A stretch of DNA of 64,000 nt from Lachnospiraceae bacterium UBA7050 (GCA_002493905.1 DLAJ01000012.1:17096-81095), one strand, 5' to 3'. Shown: positions 1 to 7,715, numbered from the stretch's first letter. Notes: generated from the sequence alone by a model not told the origin. Made by a program: numbers and translations.

Positions 1-41
1 ACGAAACGATCTATCAATACCTGATTCAGGAACTGTTCTAA
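1..41 (+). CDS. 3' end of an unidentified plus-strand gene (partial)
   Basis: A plus-strand frame open from the window edge ends at TAA (39-41) and would encode a tail ending in ETIYQYLIQELF. Its 5' part lies outside the window, so no function can be given. It would converge on the phosphodiesterase gene, which ends at 79 on the other strand, leaving a 37 bp gap. The call rests only on the open frame and plausible amino acid composition and may be chance. Confidence 0.3.
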   Translation, partial: ETIYQYLIQELF

Positions 42-59
42 AAGAGTCCTCTCACAAAT

Positions 60-125
60 CCGGCAGTTCTGCCCGTACTCATCCGTCCAAATCCAGCAGT
101 TCCGTCCGCACGCATCCGTCCGTAT
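60..125. repeat. 33-bp tandem duplication across the stop codon of the phosphodiesterase gene
   Basis: Two 33-bp units (60-92 and 93-125) differ at a few positions. On the minus strand the inner copy encodes the last codons of the gene (TDGCVRTELLD). In the outer copy the matching TGC codon reads TGA and supplies the stop. Without that change the frame would continue with a second, similar peptide (VRAELPDL) to another TGA. Confidence 0.7.
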
Positions 126-1452
126 CCGGTAATGTCAGCCCCATAATCCGCGCGAGTGTCGGCGCTTCGTCCCAGAGCTTCATAGCGCTGCACGCTCCGC
201 CTTTTTTTGCGCCATAACCCGACGCCAAAAAAAACGTCTGATATTTTGGAAGCGATGGCAGATAACCATGCGTCGCTTTCATCCGATGCCGCTCCAATTG
301 GTCGACTGGACAAGTCAACCTTCGACAATCATCCAGAAAATAATACCCGTTTTTTGCCTCCAATAACATGACACATGCGTCATCCGCTCCCTGTTCAGCA
401 GCCTCCCGTGCACTAAAAATGCGGGATATACCGCCTGACAGTTCCTGAAATATCTCTGTCAGCTTCCGTGTCAGTTCTTCCGTCATATCAGATCGTTTTC
501 TGATGTCAGGATGCAGATAAACATAACAGGACCCATCACAGTTTTTTGCCGCTGCCTGATAATCCGTGATTCTTCCTTTTTTATCCACATGCAATAACCC
601 ATGTTTTTTTAACAGATAATTTGGATACAGGACGGTATGGCAGTCCATCTGGTAATGGTCTCCCAAAACCACGACCGTCGTGTCTTCCATTCTGTGACAG
701 CTCCCGGCTTCTGTCTTTGCAAGCGCCTCCATCATCCTGCCGATCCTCCCGTCCAGCCGCTTTAACGCGCGCCGGATTTCAGGATGCGCAGTCCCAAGCT
801 GATGCCGGTGCGCGTCCACATCGAGAAAGTGGATCATCATGAGTTCCGGGTTATAGCGCATAATCGTATCGACCGCGGCCTTCTCCAGAAAATTGTCCAG
901 CTCTGGTTCACGGACCCCTTTCAGTTCCTTCAAAGCATGCGGCAGCAGACTGAGCACATAGCCTGCTGAGCCGTCCATGATCGTTTTCATGATCAGGTTC
1001 TGCCATGGCCTTACCGCATGAATCTCCGGAAGATTATATGTGATACCGCTTTTCCCTGTCACGGGCCAGAGCAGGGAGCATACGCGGTCCCCCCGCTTCA
1101 ATGCCTCATCATATAAGGTTGTTCCCCGGATCCATCTGCGGCTGCTCATCCAGTCCGGATTCTCCCGCTCCGGTTGAAAACAGGTGTTATTGATAATCCC
1201 ATGACTGCAGGGTTTTCTTCCTGTGATAATCGTCGTATGCGCAGGATAGGTGATGGACGGATAGACACTCTCCACATTCTCACACAACGCCCCCTGTCTG
1301 CAGAGCCATCCAAAATTTGGCAGCTTTTTTAACACGGATAAATCCTCGGCTCCGACTGCATCAAAGGACAGAACGACCATCCTCCGCCTTCTTTTTTCCT
1401 CTTTTTTCAATCTAATCCTCCGTGCCCGCATCTTCCGGGCCTGCTGATTCAT
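79..1452 (-). CDS. alkaline phosphatase superfamily / nucleotide pyrophosphatase-phosphodiesterase family protein
   Basis: This is a metal-dependent phosphodiesterase or phosphatase of the ENPP-like branch of the alkaline phosphatase superfamily. Visible metal and nucleophile motifs are, in order, LSFDAVG, the PSITYPAHTT segment carrying the nucleophile Thr, FLDVDAHRH, LGDHYQMD and ATHGYLP, which together make a complete active site. No signal peptide is evident; the N-terminus is a basic Arg/Lys-rich stretch, so the protein is probably cytosolic. The start chosen is ATG at 1452, preceded by GGAGGT at good spacing, rather than the upstream in-frame ATG at 1500. It lies 69 bp downstream of rarA on the same strand and is probably co-transcribed. 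The exact substrate cannot be read from sequence. The C-terminus has been altered by a 33-bp duplication. Confidence 0.85.
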   Translation of the reverse strand: MNQQARKMRARRIRLKKEEKRRRRMVVLSFDAVGAEDLSVLKKLPNFGWLCRQGALCENVESVYPSITYPAHTTIITGRKPCSHGIINNTCFQPERENPDWMSSRRWIRGTTLYDEALKRGDRVCSLLWPVTGKSGITYNLPEIHAVRPWQNLIMKTIMDGSAGYVLSLLPHALKELKGVREPELDNFLEKAAVDTIMRYNPELMMIHFLDVDAHRHQLGTAHPEIRRALKRLDGRIGRMMEALAKTEAGSCHRMEDTTVVVLGDHYQMDCHTVLYPNYLLKKHGLLHVDKKGRITDYQAAAKNCDGSCYVYLHPDIRKRSDMTEELTRKLTEIFQELSGGISRIFSAREAAEQGADDACVMLLEAKNGYYFLDDCRRLTCPVDQLERHRMKATHGYLPSLPKYQTFFLASGYGAKKGGACSAMKLWDEAPTLARIMGLTLPDTDGCVRTELLDLDG

Positions 1453-1466
1453 TCTTCTACCTCCGC

Positions 1467-1492
1467 ATATCGCAGGCATTTGCCTGCGATAT
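1467..1492 (-). promoter_or_regulatory. 12-bp perfect stem-loop just upstream of a Shine-Dalgarno sequence
   Basis: The arms ATATCGCAGGCA and TGCCTGCGATAT are separated by 2 nt. The stem ends a few bases before the GGAGGT ribosome binding site (about 1459-1464) of the phosphodiesterase gene, inside the rarA-phosphodiesterase intergenic gap. It could stabilise or process the message or influence initiation. There is no T-tract, so it is not a simple terminator for the minus strand. Confidence 0.5.
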
Positions 1493-1505
1493 TGCACCAA
1501 TAAGT

Positions 1506-1528
1506 AGTTTGAAAGGGACTTTCAAACT
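1506..1528. repeat. 10-bp perfect stem-loop overlapping the rarA stop codon
   Basis: The arms AGTTTGAAAG and CTTTCAAACT flank GGA. The right arm includes the rarA stop codon (TGA, 1522-1524 read on minus). It adds a second hairpin to the short gap before the phosphodiesterase gene. The role is unknown. Confidence 0.45.
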
Positions 1529-2889
1529 TCTCCCTCTGCTTTTGAAGTTTGCTGCGCCTCTTTTTTGATGCGGCTCATATGCTCTTTGATCTTCTGTTCA
1601 TATCCGTTCCCGTCCGGCCGGTAAAACTCTTTTCCGCTCAGCTCATAAGGCAGATACTGCTGCCGCACATAATGATTTGGATAGTCATGCGCATACAAAT
1701 AGCCTTCCCCGTGTCCAAGCTTTGCAGCACCTTTATAATGCGCATCCTGTAAATGCACGGGTACTGGGAGATTACCTGTTTCCTCCACAGTCTGCATCGC
1801 CTCCCAGATCGCATTGGAGCATGCGTTGCTTTTCGGCGCGCAAGCCACATATACAGCCGCTTCCGATAAAATGAGCTGCGCCTCAGGCATGCCGATACGC
1901 TCCGCGGCCTGCGCTGCGCTGACCGCCACTGTCAGCGCCTGCGGGTCCGCCGTTCCGACGTCCTCCGCCGCACAGATCATGATCCGGCGTGCAATAAAGG
2001 TCAGGCTCTCTCCTGCATAGAGCATTTTGGCAAGATAATAGACAGCCGCGTCGGGGTCGGAGCCTCTCATGCTCTTGATAAACGCAGAGATGGTATCATA
2101 ATGATTATCTCCTGTTTTGTCATAACGAACCGCCCGTTTTTGAATACACTCCTGCGCGACTTCGAGCGTAATATGGATTGCACCGTCCTCCCCACGCTCC
2201 GTTGTCTTTATGCCAAGCTCAATGGCATTGAGCGCATGACGCGCATCCCCTCCCGCCGCATCCGCAAGGAACATAAGCGCTTCCTGATCGATCACAGCCC
2301 CATACGCGCCCATCCCTTTATCCTTGTCATAAACAGCGCGGGAAATCAATGTCATGATCTCTTCTTTTTGAAGCGGTTTTAATTCAAACACCATGGAGCG
2401 TGAAAGCAGGGCGCTGTTCACTTCAAAATAGGGATTTTCCGTCGTTGCCCCGATCAGCGTCAGCGTTCCATCTTCCACGAACGGAAGCAGGTAATCCTGC
2501 TGCCCTTTATTGAACCTGTGAATCTCATCAATAAATAGGATCGTCTTTTTCCCGTACATTGCGGCGCAGTCCTTCGCCTTCGCCACAACCTCCTCCATAT
2601 CCTTTTTCCCGGCAACTGTCGCGTTCATCTGCAGAAATTCCGCGCTCGTCGTATTGGCAATGACCTTGGCAAGCGTTGTCTTTCCTGTTCCGGGCGGACC
2701 GTACAGAATCAGTGAACCCAGCTTGTCCGCACGAATCGCGCGGTAGAGCATCTTATCTTTTCCGATAATGTGCTGCTGTCCGACGATTTCCTCTAAGGTC
2801 GTCGGGCGGATGCGTGCCGCTAAGGGCGACTCCTTCTCCATATTTTTTTCGCGAAGATACGAAAACAAATCCATGTTATCCATGTTCAT
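1522..2889 (-). CDS. rarA: replication-associated recombination protein A (AAA+ ATPase)
   Basis: This is a RarA/MgsA/WRNIP1-family AAA+ ATPase that acts at stalled replication forks. Seen: the N-terminal motif RPTTLEEIVGQQHI, Walker A GPPGTGKTT, Walker B ILFIDEIHRF with the RarA-typical NKGQQD following, sensor 1 LIGATTENP, and the C-terminal tetramerisation/MgsA domain (PNHYVRQQYLP near the end). Length of about 455 aa matches the family. Several ATGs are clustered at 2895, 2889, 2883 and 2874; 2889 has the best spacing to AAGGA. The upstream in-frame extension to 2931 looks non-coding. The gene is followed by the phosphodiesterase gene, with hairpins in the gap. Confidence 0.93.
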   Translation of the reverse strand: MNMDNMDLFSYLREKNMEKESPLAARIRPTTLEEIVGQQHIIGKDKMLYRAIRADKLGSLILYGPPGTGKTTLAKVIANTTSAEFLQMNATVAGKKDMEEVVAKAKDCAAMYGKKTILFIDEIHRFNKGQQDYLLPFVEDGTLTLIGATTENPYFEVNSALLSRSMVFELKPLQKEEIMTLISRAVYDKDKGMGAYGAVIDQEALMFLADAAGGDARHALNAIELGIKTTERGEDGAIHITLEVAQECIQKRAVRYDKTGDNHYDTISAFIKSMRGSDPDAAVYYLAKMLYAGESLTFIARRIMICAAEDVGTADPQALTVAVSAAQAAERIGMPEAQLILSEAAVYVACAPKSNACSNAIWEAMQTVEETGNLPVPVHLQDAHYKGAAKLGHGEGYLYAHDYPNHYVRQQYLPYELSGKEFYRPDGNGYEQKIKEHMSRIKKEAQQTSKAEGEV

Positions 2890-2963
2890 CCTCATCCTTA
2901 CCCAGCATGCAGATTGGAGCACAGACACCAATCCTGCACCCCATACATCAAAACCATATCCCC

Positions 2964-3147
2964 GAAGAATCGCGAAAGCGATTCTTCAGAAAATGATCTG
3001 GATATTCTTAAATCAGGTATTTTCTGATCTTAGAATGTCTTCAGAAAACGATTTAGATTTTCTTGGGTCAGGTATTTTCTGACCCTAGAAAGCCTTCAGA
3101 AAACGATTTAGATTTTCTTAGGTCAAGTATTTTTTGACCTTAGAAGA
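2964..3147. repeat. stem-loop plus three 55-bp tandem repeats, each with its own hairpin
   Basis: A perfect 10-bp stem with a GAAA loop (2964-2987; arms GAAGAATCGC / GCGATTCTTC) runs into three direct repeats of exactly 55 bp starting at 2983, 3038 and 3093. A fourth copy is cut off after about 6 bp at 3148. Each unit holds an inverted repeat around GTATTTT: ATCAG/CTGAT, GGGTCAG/CTGACCC and AGGTCAA/TTGACCT. The arms change together between units. The block fills the gap between the deacetylase stop (3160) and rarA. It could act as repeated terminators or a structured 3' UTR for the deacetylase gene. Confidence 0.8.
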
Positions 3148-3159
3148 TCTTCGTTTTCT

Positions 3160-3894
3160 TTAGTCCAGTATCAGCTCATCCACAGTGACAAATTCATATC
3201 CCCGCTTTTTAAGCTCATCGACAATGACAAGTGCCGCATCAACCGAACTTGAATAGACGTCATGCAGCAGAATAATACTGTCCCCCTCCGTTTTTTCAAG
3301 CACTCTGCTGATCACGGTGCCAGCGTCCGAACAACACCAGTCCAGCGGATCAACATTCCATAACACCTGTATCATATTGAGACTTTTCTCATATTTTTTA
3401 TCCCATTCTCCATAAGGCGGCCTGACAAATTCGGTATGCTGTCCCGTGATCTCATAAATGACCGCATCCGTTTTCTGCAGTTCTTCCTCAAACTGACCGG
3501 CGTTGCCGGGCGTAAGCTGAATATGGGAATAGGTGTGGTTTCCGATCAGATGCCCGTCCTCTGCCATTTCCCGGATCAACTCCGGGTATTGCTCAGCGCT
3601 CTGCCCCAGCACAAAAAAAGTAACGCGCACATCCCGTTCACGAAGCCCTTCTAAAAGCCGCTCCGTATAACGCGGATGAGGACCGTCATCAAACGTCAGC
3701 GCCACCTTTTTGATATTCAATCCGTCATTTTCCTGCGGTTCTAGCGGTTCTGCACCACCCGTACTGTCATCCGCAGTCCTGAATACAGGACTGTCCCCCT
3801 CCGCCCCCTGCAGGCTGCCCGCTGCAAGCAGACCAAGCGCAGTCACTGTCAGGAACCCCGCTATGAAACAAGCCCTCTTCCGCCACAGATGCAT
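3160..3894 (-). CDS. secreted polysaccharide deacetylase (NodB-type, CE4)
   Basis: This predicted N- or O-deacetylase acts on peptidoglycan or another cell-surface polysaccharide. The N-terminus (RKRACFIAGFLTVTALGLLAAG) is a signal peptide or single anchor, followed by a low-complexity linker. The NodB domain shows motif 1 TFDDGPHPRYT, motif 2 GNHTYSH with the metal-binding histidines, motif 3 RPPYGEWD, motif 4 WNVDPLDW and motif 5 ILLHDVY, so catalytic Asp and metal ligands are all present. Length of 244 aa is usual for the family. It sits alone between the ASKHA gene and rarA on the minus strand and is followed by the 55-bp repeat block. Paralogues in spore formers act in cortex or vegetative wall modification; which applies here is not visible. 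Confidence 0.9.
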   Translation of the reverse strand: MHLWRKRACFIAGFLTVTALGLLAAGSLQGAEGDSPVFRTADDSTGGAEPLEPQENDGLNIKKVALTFDDGPHPRYTERLLEGLRERDVRVTFFVLGQSAEQYPELIREMAEDGHLIGNHTYSHIQLTPGNAGQFEEELQKTDAVIYEITGQHTEFVRPPYGEWDKKYEKSLNMIQVLWNVDPLDWCCSDAGTVISRVLEKTEGDSIILLHDVYSSSVDAALVIVDELKKRGYEFVTVDELILD

Positions 3895-3982
3895 CCGGCA
3901 TTTCCTCCACTGCTGCCACAGTTTCCTCTACCCTGTTCCAAAAAGCAGACGGCAGCCGCTATCCAACACACTCTCTATTATT

Positions 3983-5557
3983 CTATGACGGAAAATCCAG
4001 ATTTGAGATATATTTTTTTTCAAAGGATGCCTGCATGGCAAGATTCAGGTAAACGGAATGACGCGCCAATTGCTCCGTGCACGCCGCAAACGCATCCATC
4101 CCGCCGTTTTCAAGCATGCCTCCAAGCATGCACGCCCCCTGCAGAGCTGTGTTGCCCGCCGCTTTGATCTTTCCTTCAAACGCATTTGGAAGCAGGCCAA
4201 TCCGCAGAGCCGCTTCCGGTTTCAGGTAATAACCGAAGCCGCCGGCAAGCCGGACGAAAGAAACTTCCTGCGGCGCTGCACCGTATCGTTCCAACAGAAG
4301 CTCGACGCCCGTCCTGATGGCCGCCTTTGCTTTTTGAAGCTCTCTGATGCTCTCCTGCGTGATATGCGCGCCGCTGCGGTCAATTCCCTTGGAAAAATAG
4401 GGCTCCTGCAAAAGACCATGCGCATCCATCAATCCTTCCTCCAGCAGACCGGCGGCAATCCGTATCAGATCGGCTCCCATCAGATCAGCGCTCACGTTTC
4501 CTTCAAAAGCCGGTCCTGCCGCAGCCGCCGTACATAGGAAGTTTTCTTTATTTCCCAGAACAATCTCGCCGTTCGTCCCAAGATCAATGAATAATTGCAA
4601 GTCACTTGCTTTATGTAAACCCATTGCTGCCATACCGGATACAATATCCCCGCCCACAAACGCCGAAATACCACATATAATGTATGCAGGAATTCCTGCA
4701 ACCACTATCTGTTGTGTTTTTATGTTGACCGGTTCAAACGGAAATGCAGAAAGCGGCTCGAGCTGGTCTCCGCAGAGCAGATGCACCATTGTGGTATTCG
4801 CCGCAATCACCATGTAGGAAGGCGCGTGACCACACTGCTGCGCGATAGACTTAAGGCCCTCCTCAAGACAACTTACGATCTGCCCGCGCATTTCCTCCGC
4901 ATGACCCTGCATACCGGCTCCGATGCGGGAGACAACGTCCGCACCGTAACTACGCTGGGGATTGAGCGCCGCATAGCTTCCAACTTCCTTTCCGCCGCAC
5001 ATACCGCGCATTGCAACCGTCGTTGTCCCAATGTCAACTGCGGCAAATACGGGATGGGAGACGCCGGATATCACACCCGTACCAAATGCCGGCGTTCTGT
5101 CCGCCCCCTTCGAATCCACTTCACATTCTGCAGCCGCAGTCGACAGGCCTGACGTTTCGGCTATTGTCTGCAGTTCTGTCATTTCATCTGCTGCAATATT
5201 GATCTGGTCCGAATCCGGCAGAACCCCGACCACGTCAGGAAACACTGCCGCCTCCGCCTCCAAAATAAGCTCCGTATCCCCGGTCACCAAATGGCGGCAC
5301 GCCAGCCGCACGCCTGCACGCAATTCGTCCGCAGAAAGCAGTGCGCGCTCCCCCGCAGCCGGCAGCGGCGCTCCCTTCGCAAAACGCACCTTGCATTTCC
5401 CGCAGCTTCCGTTTCCGCTGCAGTCATGCAGGTACAGACCGCCGCGTTTTAGTACCGTATAGAGATTTTCATTTTTCTCCGCCGTCAGCAGACGCCGCTC
5501 AATTGCATCGCCCCGATAAAAGGCGCCATGTACCAGCAGCGTGATCATTTCAGACAA
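3983..5557 (-). CDS. 2Fe-2S ferredoxin / ASKHA-domain protein (corrinoid activation protein-like, DUF4445)
   Basis: This resembles the RamA/RACo class of reductive activators of corrinoid proteins, which spend ATP to re-reduce inactive cobalamin. The N-terminal region has a plant-type 2Fe-2S pattern: Cys43, Cys49 and Cys52 in CSGNGSCGKC, then Cys84, counted from the ATG at 5548. The rest is the ASKHA (actin-like ATPase) domain, with VDIGTTTVAM and FIDLGTNGEIVLG phosphate-binding motifs. No corrinoid methyltransferase is encoded nearby, so its partner is unknown. A TTG at 5557 has a good ribosome binding site (GGGAGAGG, 7 nt away) and overlaps the end of the DUF4250 gene. The ATG at 5548 is the alternative start but lies 16 nt from that site. 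Confidence 0.85.
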   Translation of the reverse strand: MSEMITLLVHGAFYRGDAIERRLLTAEKNENLYTVLKRGGLYLHDCSGNGSCGKCKVRFAKGAPLPAAGERALLSADELRAGVRLACRHLVTGDTELILEAEAAVFPDVVGVLPDSDQINIAADEMTELQTIAETSGLSTAAAECEVDSKGADRTPAFGTGVISGVSHPVFAAVDIGTTTVAMRGMCGGKEVGSYAALNPQRSYGADVVSRIGAGMQGHAEEMRGQIVSCLEEGLKSIAQQCGHAPSYMVIAANTTMVHLLCGDQLEPLSAFPFEPVNIKTQQIVVAGIPAYIICGISAFVGGDIVSGMAAMGLHKASDLQLFIDLGTNGEIVLGNKENFLCTAAAAGPAFEGNVSADLMGADLIRIAAGLLEEGLMDAHGLLQEPYFSKGIDRSGAHITQESIRELQKAKAAIRTGVELLLERYGAAPQEVSFVRLAGGFGYYLKPEAALRIGLLPNAFEGKIKAAGNTALQGACMLGGMLENGGMDAFAACTEQLARHSVYLNLAMQASFEKKYISNLDFPS

Positions 5558-5723
5558 ATTGATTCCTCTCCCTGTCATAATGATAGCCAATTTGTTCCAG
5601 TGTCTGTGTGATACGTGAAAAATCCTCTTCCATATCGTCGCACAGCTCCTCTAAACTCCCATAATAATCGCGCAGCTTTAAGTTGACTGCGCTGAGCAGC
5701 ATCACCGCATCCTTGGGCAGCAT
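5550..5723 (-). CDS. DUF4250 domain-containing small protein
   Basis: A 57-aa protein that starts MLPKDAVMLLSAVNLKLR and ends with IGYHYDRERNQFV matches the DUF4250 family by start, end and length. That family is widespread in Clostridia and has no known function. The sequence is acidic and helical with no membrane segment. The gene directly precedes, and its stop overlaps or abuts, the start of the ASKHA gene (TGAAATG junction), so translation of the two is probably coupled. A purine-rich GGGGATAAGG precedes the ATG. Confidence 0.85.
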   Translation of the reverse strand: MLPKDAVMLLSAVNLKLRDYYGSLEELCDDMEEDFSRITQTLEQIGYHYDRERNQFV

Positions 5724-5844
5724 CGCCTTATCCCCGCTTTCATCTGTTTTCTATGTTTTGATTATAACATGCCTTCCTTTCTGTTAAAAGAGCAGGAATC
5801 GGGCTTAAAGAAAAGCGCTTAGAGAAAAGGAATTCCTATAGCTT

Positions 5845-5894
5845 AAAAATAAGACCGAAAACCCGTATTCCAGATTCTCGGCCGCTTATTTTTT
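5845..5894 (-). terminator. probable intrinsic terminator of the broken nuclease gene
   Basis: Read on minus, AAAAATAAG-C-GGCCGA pairs with TCGGTC-TTATTTTT across a loop of about 19 nt and ends in a run of T. It lies just after the stop of the nuclease remnant (5910) and before the DUF4250 promoter region. The 120 bp from 5724 to 5844 holds no gene; it contains AT-rich sequence probably carrying the DUF4250-ASKHA promoter. Confidence 0.6.
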
Positions 5895-5909
5895 GATCCC
5901 GTTGCCCAG

Positions 5910-6860
5910 TTACTGCTTCGTAACCTGTTTATGAAATTCATCAACACTTTCCGCTTTTGCCGCCAGCTTCACCCACGTGCGAAGTGTCGCCTCATCCTCC
6001 TGCATGGTGACATGCTCGCGCAGGGAAACCGGGACTTCGCCCAGACTGCCAAGCAGATCAAGTACCGCTTCTGCAAGTCCTTCCTCTCTCCCCTTTTTTC
6101 TTCCCTCTTCACGTTCCTCCCTGCGTATCCTCTGTTCAATCTCAAAGCTTTTCATATAGGTGAGCCCCACTTTCCCATCACGCTTTACTGCTGTTACCAT
6201 TTCATGCAGCCTTTTAAGGTTCTCGGTTTTCGCATTTTCCTTTGACGTGTGCTCCATATAATACAGAAATTCCCGCAATTCCTCCGGCGGATCTCCCTTC
6301 GTCCCTTTCGTATAAAGAAAGATCGTTCTTACCCCGTCCTCATACGGAAGCTCCGGTACCTCTATACAGCCGCTTTTGACCGTATAAACCATCCGGTCAA
6401 GCCCGAACGGGTCATAAGTCGTAATAAAGATGACAAACACATTTCTTAAGCTTCCATATTCTTCTCCCGCCTTCAGACTTCCCGCATCCAGCTTCGCATG
6501 ATAGAAACGCGCCCGCCTCGGCAGGGCGGCAACGTCTTCTTTCCCACTGTTGTTGTCCGGCTCTAAGTCAAAAAGTTCTCCATCTTCTTCATCCCAAAAG
6601 AGTTTCCAACGGAAACTCTTTCAAAGAATGCAAGGCATTTAATTGCTTTGCATTCTTTTGTAGACATCCATGCGGATACCATGACTGTCTGTGTCCTCTC
6701 CCTGCATAAAATGTTGTGGGATAACTTTTATTTTTCCGATCTTTCTGCCTAAAATGCATTCCAGTATGCATCTCGCTGCAGGCTCTCCATAGACTTGATG
6801 ACTTGTCAGACTGTTCACCAGAAAGTCATCCACAAGATTTAACTCTTCCAGTTTCCTCAT
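5910..6860 (-). pseudogene. Rpn-family (PD-(D/E)XK) nuclease/transposase-like gene interrupted by a palindromic insert
   Basis: Two collinear pieces belong to one PDDEXK_2 (PF12784-type) Rpn nuclease. The 5' piece starts at ATG 6860 (GGAGG upstream) and reads MRKLEELNLVDDFLVNSL up to GIRMDVY. The 3' piece resumes at DEEDGELFDLEPDNN and runs through FVIFITTYDPFGLDR to a Lys/Glu/Arg-rich C-terminus typical of the family. Between them, 66 nt (6594-6659) add 22 codons in the same frame, including TAA and TGA. The catalytic core is therefore split exactly between the conserved RMDV and LEPDNN elements. A truncated C-terminal product from a GTG at 6440 is possible, but the nuclease is probably inactive. 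Intact relatives promote RecA-independent recombination. Confidence 0.8.
6594..6659. repeat. palindromic insertion (two hairpins) inside the nuclease gene
   Basis: Hairpin 1 is AAAGAGTTTCC-AAC-GGAAACTCTTT (6597-6621). Hairpin 2 is AAAGAATGCAA ... TTGCATTCTTT (6623-6658) with a 14-nt loop. The core AGAGTTTCC/GGAAACTCT recurs at 16456 and, in diverged form, twice at 18818. Because this copy disrupts a recognisable reading frame, it is best read as an inserted REP- or MITE-like element. No transposase gene is in the window. Confidence 0.7.
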
Positions 6861-7211
6861 TCGTTTTCCTCCTGTTCCCATAGTGCAGCGAACGCCACCA
6901 CGTTTTACGAGCCGGCTGATCATAAGAAAAACAGGAGTGCATGCTATTCCCTCTTATGACCTTCTCACACTATGCTCATCATATAATAAATTGTTTTGGG
7001 ATAAAGCATAGATTGTTTTCATAGGATGTTCTTTTTCCTTGAAAAACTCTTCAGGTCATAAGGGAGATTCCCTGTAAGACACGGCAGAATGCCGCCAAAG
7101 AATATATGCTTTGTGGAAATTATAGCAAAGGACATTTTTCGTGTCAACGAAAATTTCCATAGGAGCAATTTCCATGGAAGCAATTTCCATGGAAGCAGCT
7201 CCCATGGAACC
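6861..7211. other. gene-free stretch with hairpins and a 15-bp tandem repeat
   Basis: These 351 bp hold no credible gene; ORFs running through the repeat have no ribosome binding site. At 6920-6959 there is an imperfect inverted repeat (TCATAAGA / TCTTATGA). A 23-nt sequence at 6889-6911 is nearly identical to one upstream of lon (49610-49632). A hairpin TTTTCGT-GTCA-ACGAAAA lies at 7136-7153. It is followed by direct repeats of TTTCCATGGAAGCAA (about four copies, 7154-7211) that end directly at the stop codon of the next gene. Confidence 0.6.
7154..7211. repeat. 15-bp tandem repeat immediately after a GNAT gene stop codon
   Basis: The units at 7154, 7169 and 7184 are TTTCCATAGGAGCAA, TTTCCATGGAAGCAA and TTTCCATGGAAGCAG, with a diverged partial unit at 7199-7211. 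Each holds the palindrome TTCCATGGAA or a variant. The repeats end at the TAA (7212-7214, read on minus) of the acetyltransferase gene. Confidence 0.75.
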
Positions 7212-7715
7212 TTATACCGCGCCCCTGTCCTGCACCAGCCTTTTCTGCATCTTTCCACAGGTAAACGGGAAAAAATCATATTTCACCGTACCAATATGCT
7301 TCGCACCGTTTTCTTCATACCATCTGCGAAGCTTTGTATTTTCTTCCACAATCCCGATATTCATCACGGAGCATCCCATGTTCTTTGCCTCCGATACCGC
7401 GTGCTCCAGCAGTTCTTTCCCAATTCCCCGGTGACGGTACGCTGCAGGGACGCAGAGATTATTCAATTCGCACTCGCTTTCACTCTGCCTGCAGAGGGAA
7501 TAATATCCGGCAATCCGTCCGTCTTCCTCATAGACAAACATTGGTCTTTTTTCCTGCTCATAATGATAAAGCAGGCGCTCCAAAGTGGTCGCAAACGCCG
7601 TAAACCGCGGCGCGTTCTCTTCCGTAAATCCAAATTCGTCCGCCACAGTCCGAAAGCTGCTGCGGATCACGCTGACGCACTGCTCCAAATCCTTTTTAGA
7701 CACTTCCCGGATCAT
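7212..7715 (-). CDS. GNAT family N-acetyltransferase
   Basis: This single-domain Gcn5-type acetyltransferase of 167 aa shows the acetyl-CoA loop YRHRGIGKELLEHA (motif A, R-x-x-G-x-G) preceded by the strand ELNNLCVP. C-terminal motif B has NIGIVEENTKLRRWYEENGAK. The start at 7715 is supported by GAGGAGG six bases upstream; the longer frame to 7802 lacks a ribosome binding site. The C-terminal FFPFTCGKMQKRL resembles GNATs annotated as amino-acid or small-molecule acetyltransferases, but the substrate is unknown. It lies 102 bp downstream of another GNAT gene on the same strand; the two may form a transcript. Confidence 0.88.
   Translation of the reverse strand: MIREVSKKDLEQCVSVIRSSFRTVADEFGFTEENAPRFTAFATTLERLLYHYEQEKRPMFVYEEDGRIAGYYSLCRQSESECELNNLCVPAAYRHRGIGKELLEHAVSEAKNMGCSVMNIGIVEENTKLRRWYEENGAKHIGTVKYDFFPFTCGKMQKRLVQDRGAV

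Noticed and set aside
38..328. A 96-aa minus-strand ORF at the window start
   Set aside because: It is out of frame within the C-terminal part of the phosphodiesterase gene and shows no domain.
2983..3147. CRISPR-like array
   Set aside because: The repeat period is 55 bp with no unique spacers; the whole unit repeats and no cas genes are present.
5910..6860. Functional transposon or insertion sequence
   Set aside because: The Rpn family is sometimes called transposase-like, but there are no terminal inverted repeats or target duplications around it, and the gene is broken.
7019..7279. An 86-aa ORF across the 15-bp repeats
   Set aside because: It encodes repeats such as WKLLP only because the DNA is repetitive, has no ribosome binding site, and overlaps the end of a clear GNAT gene.
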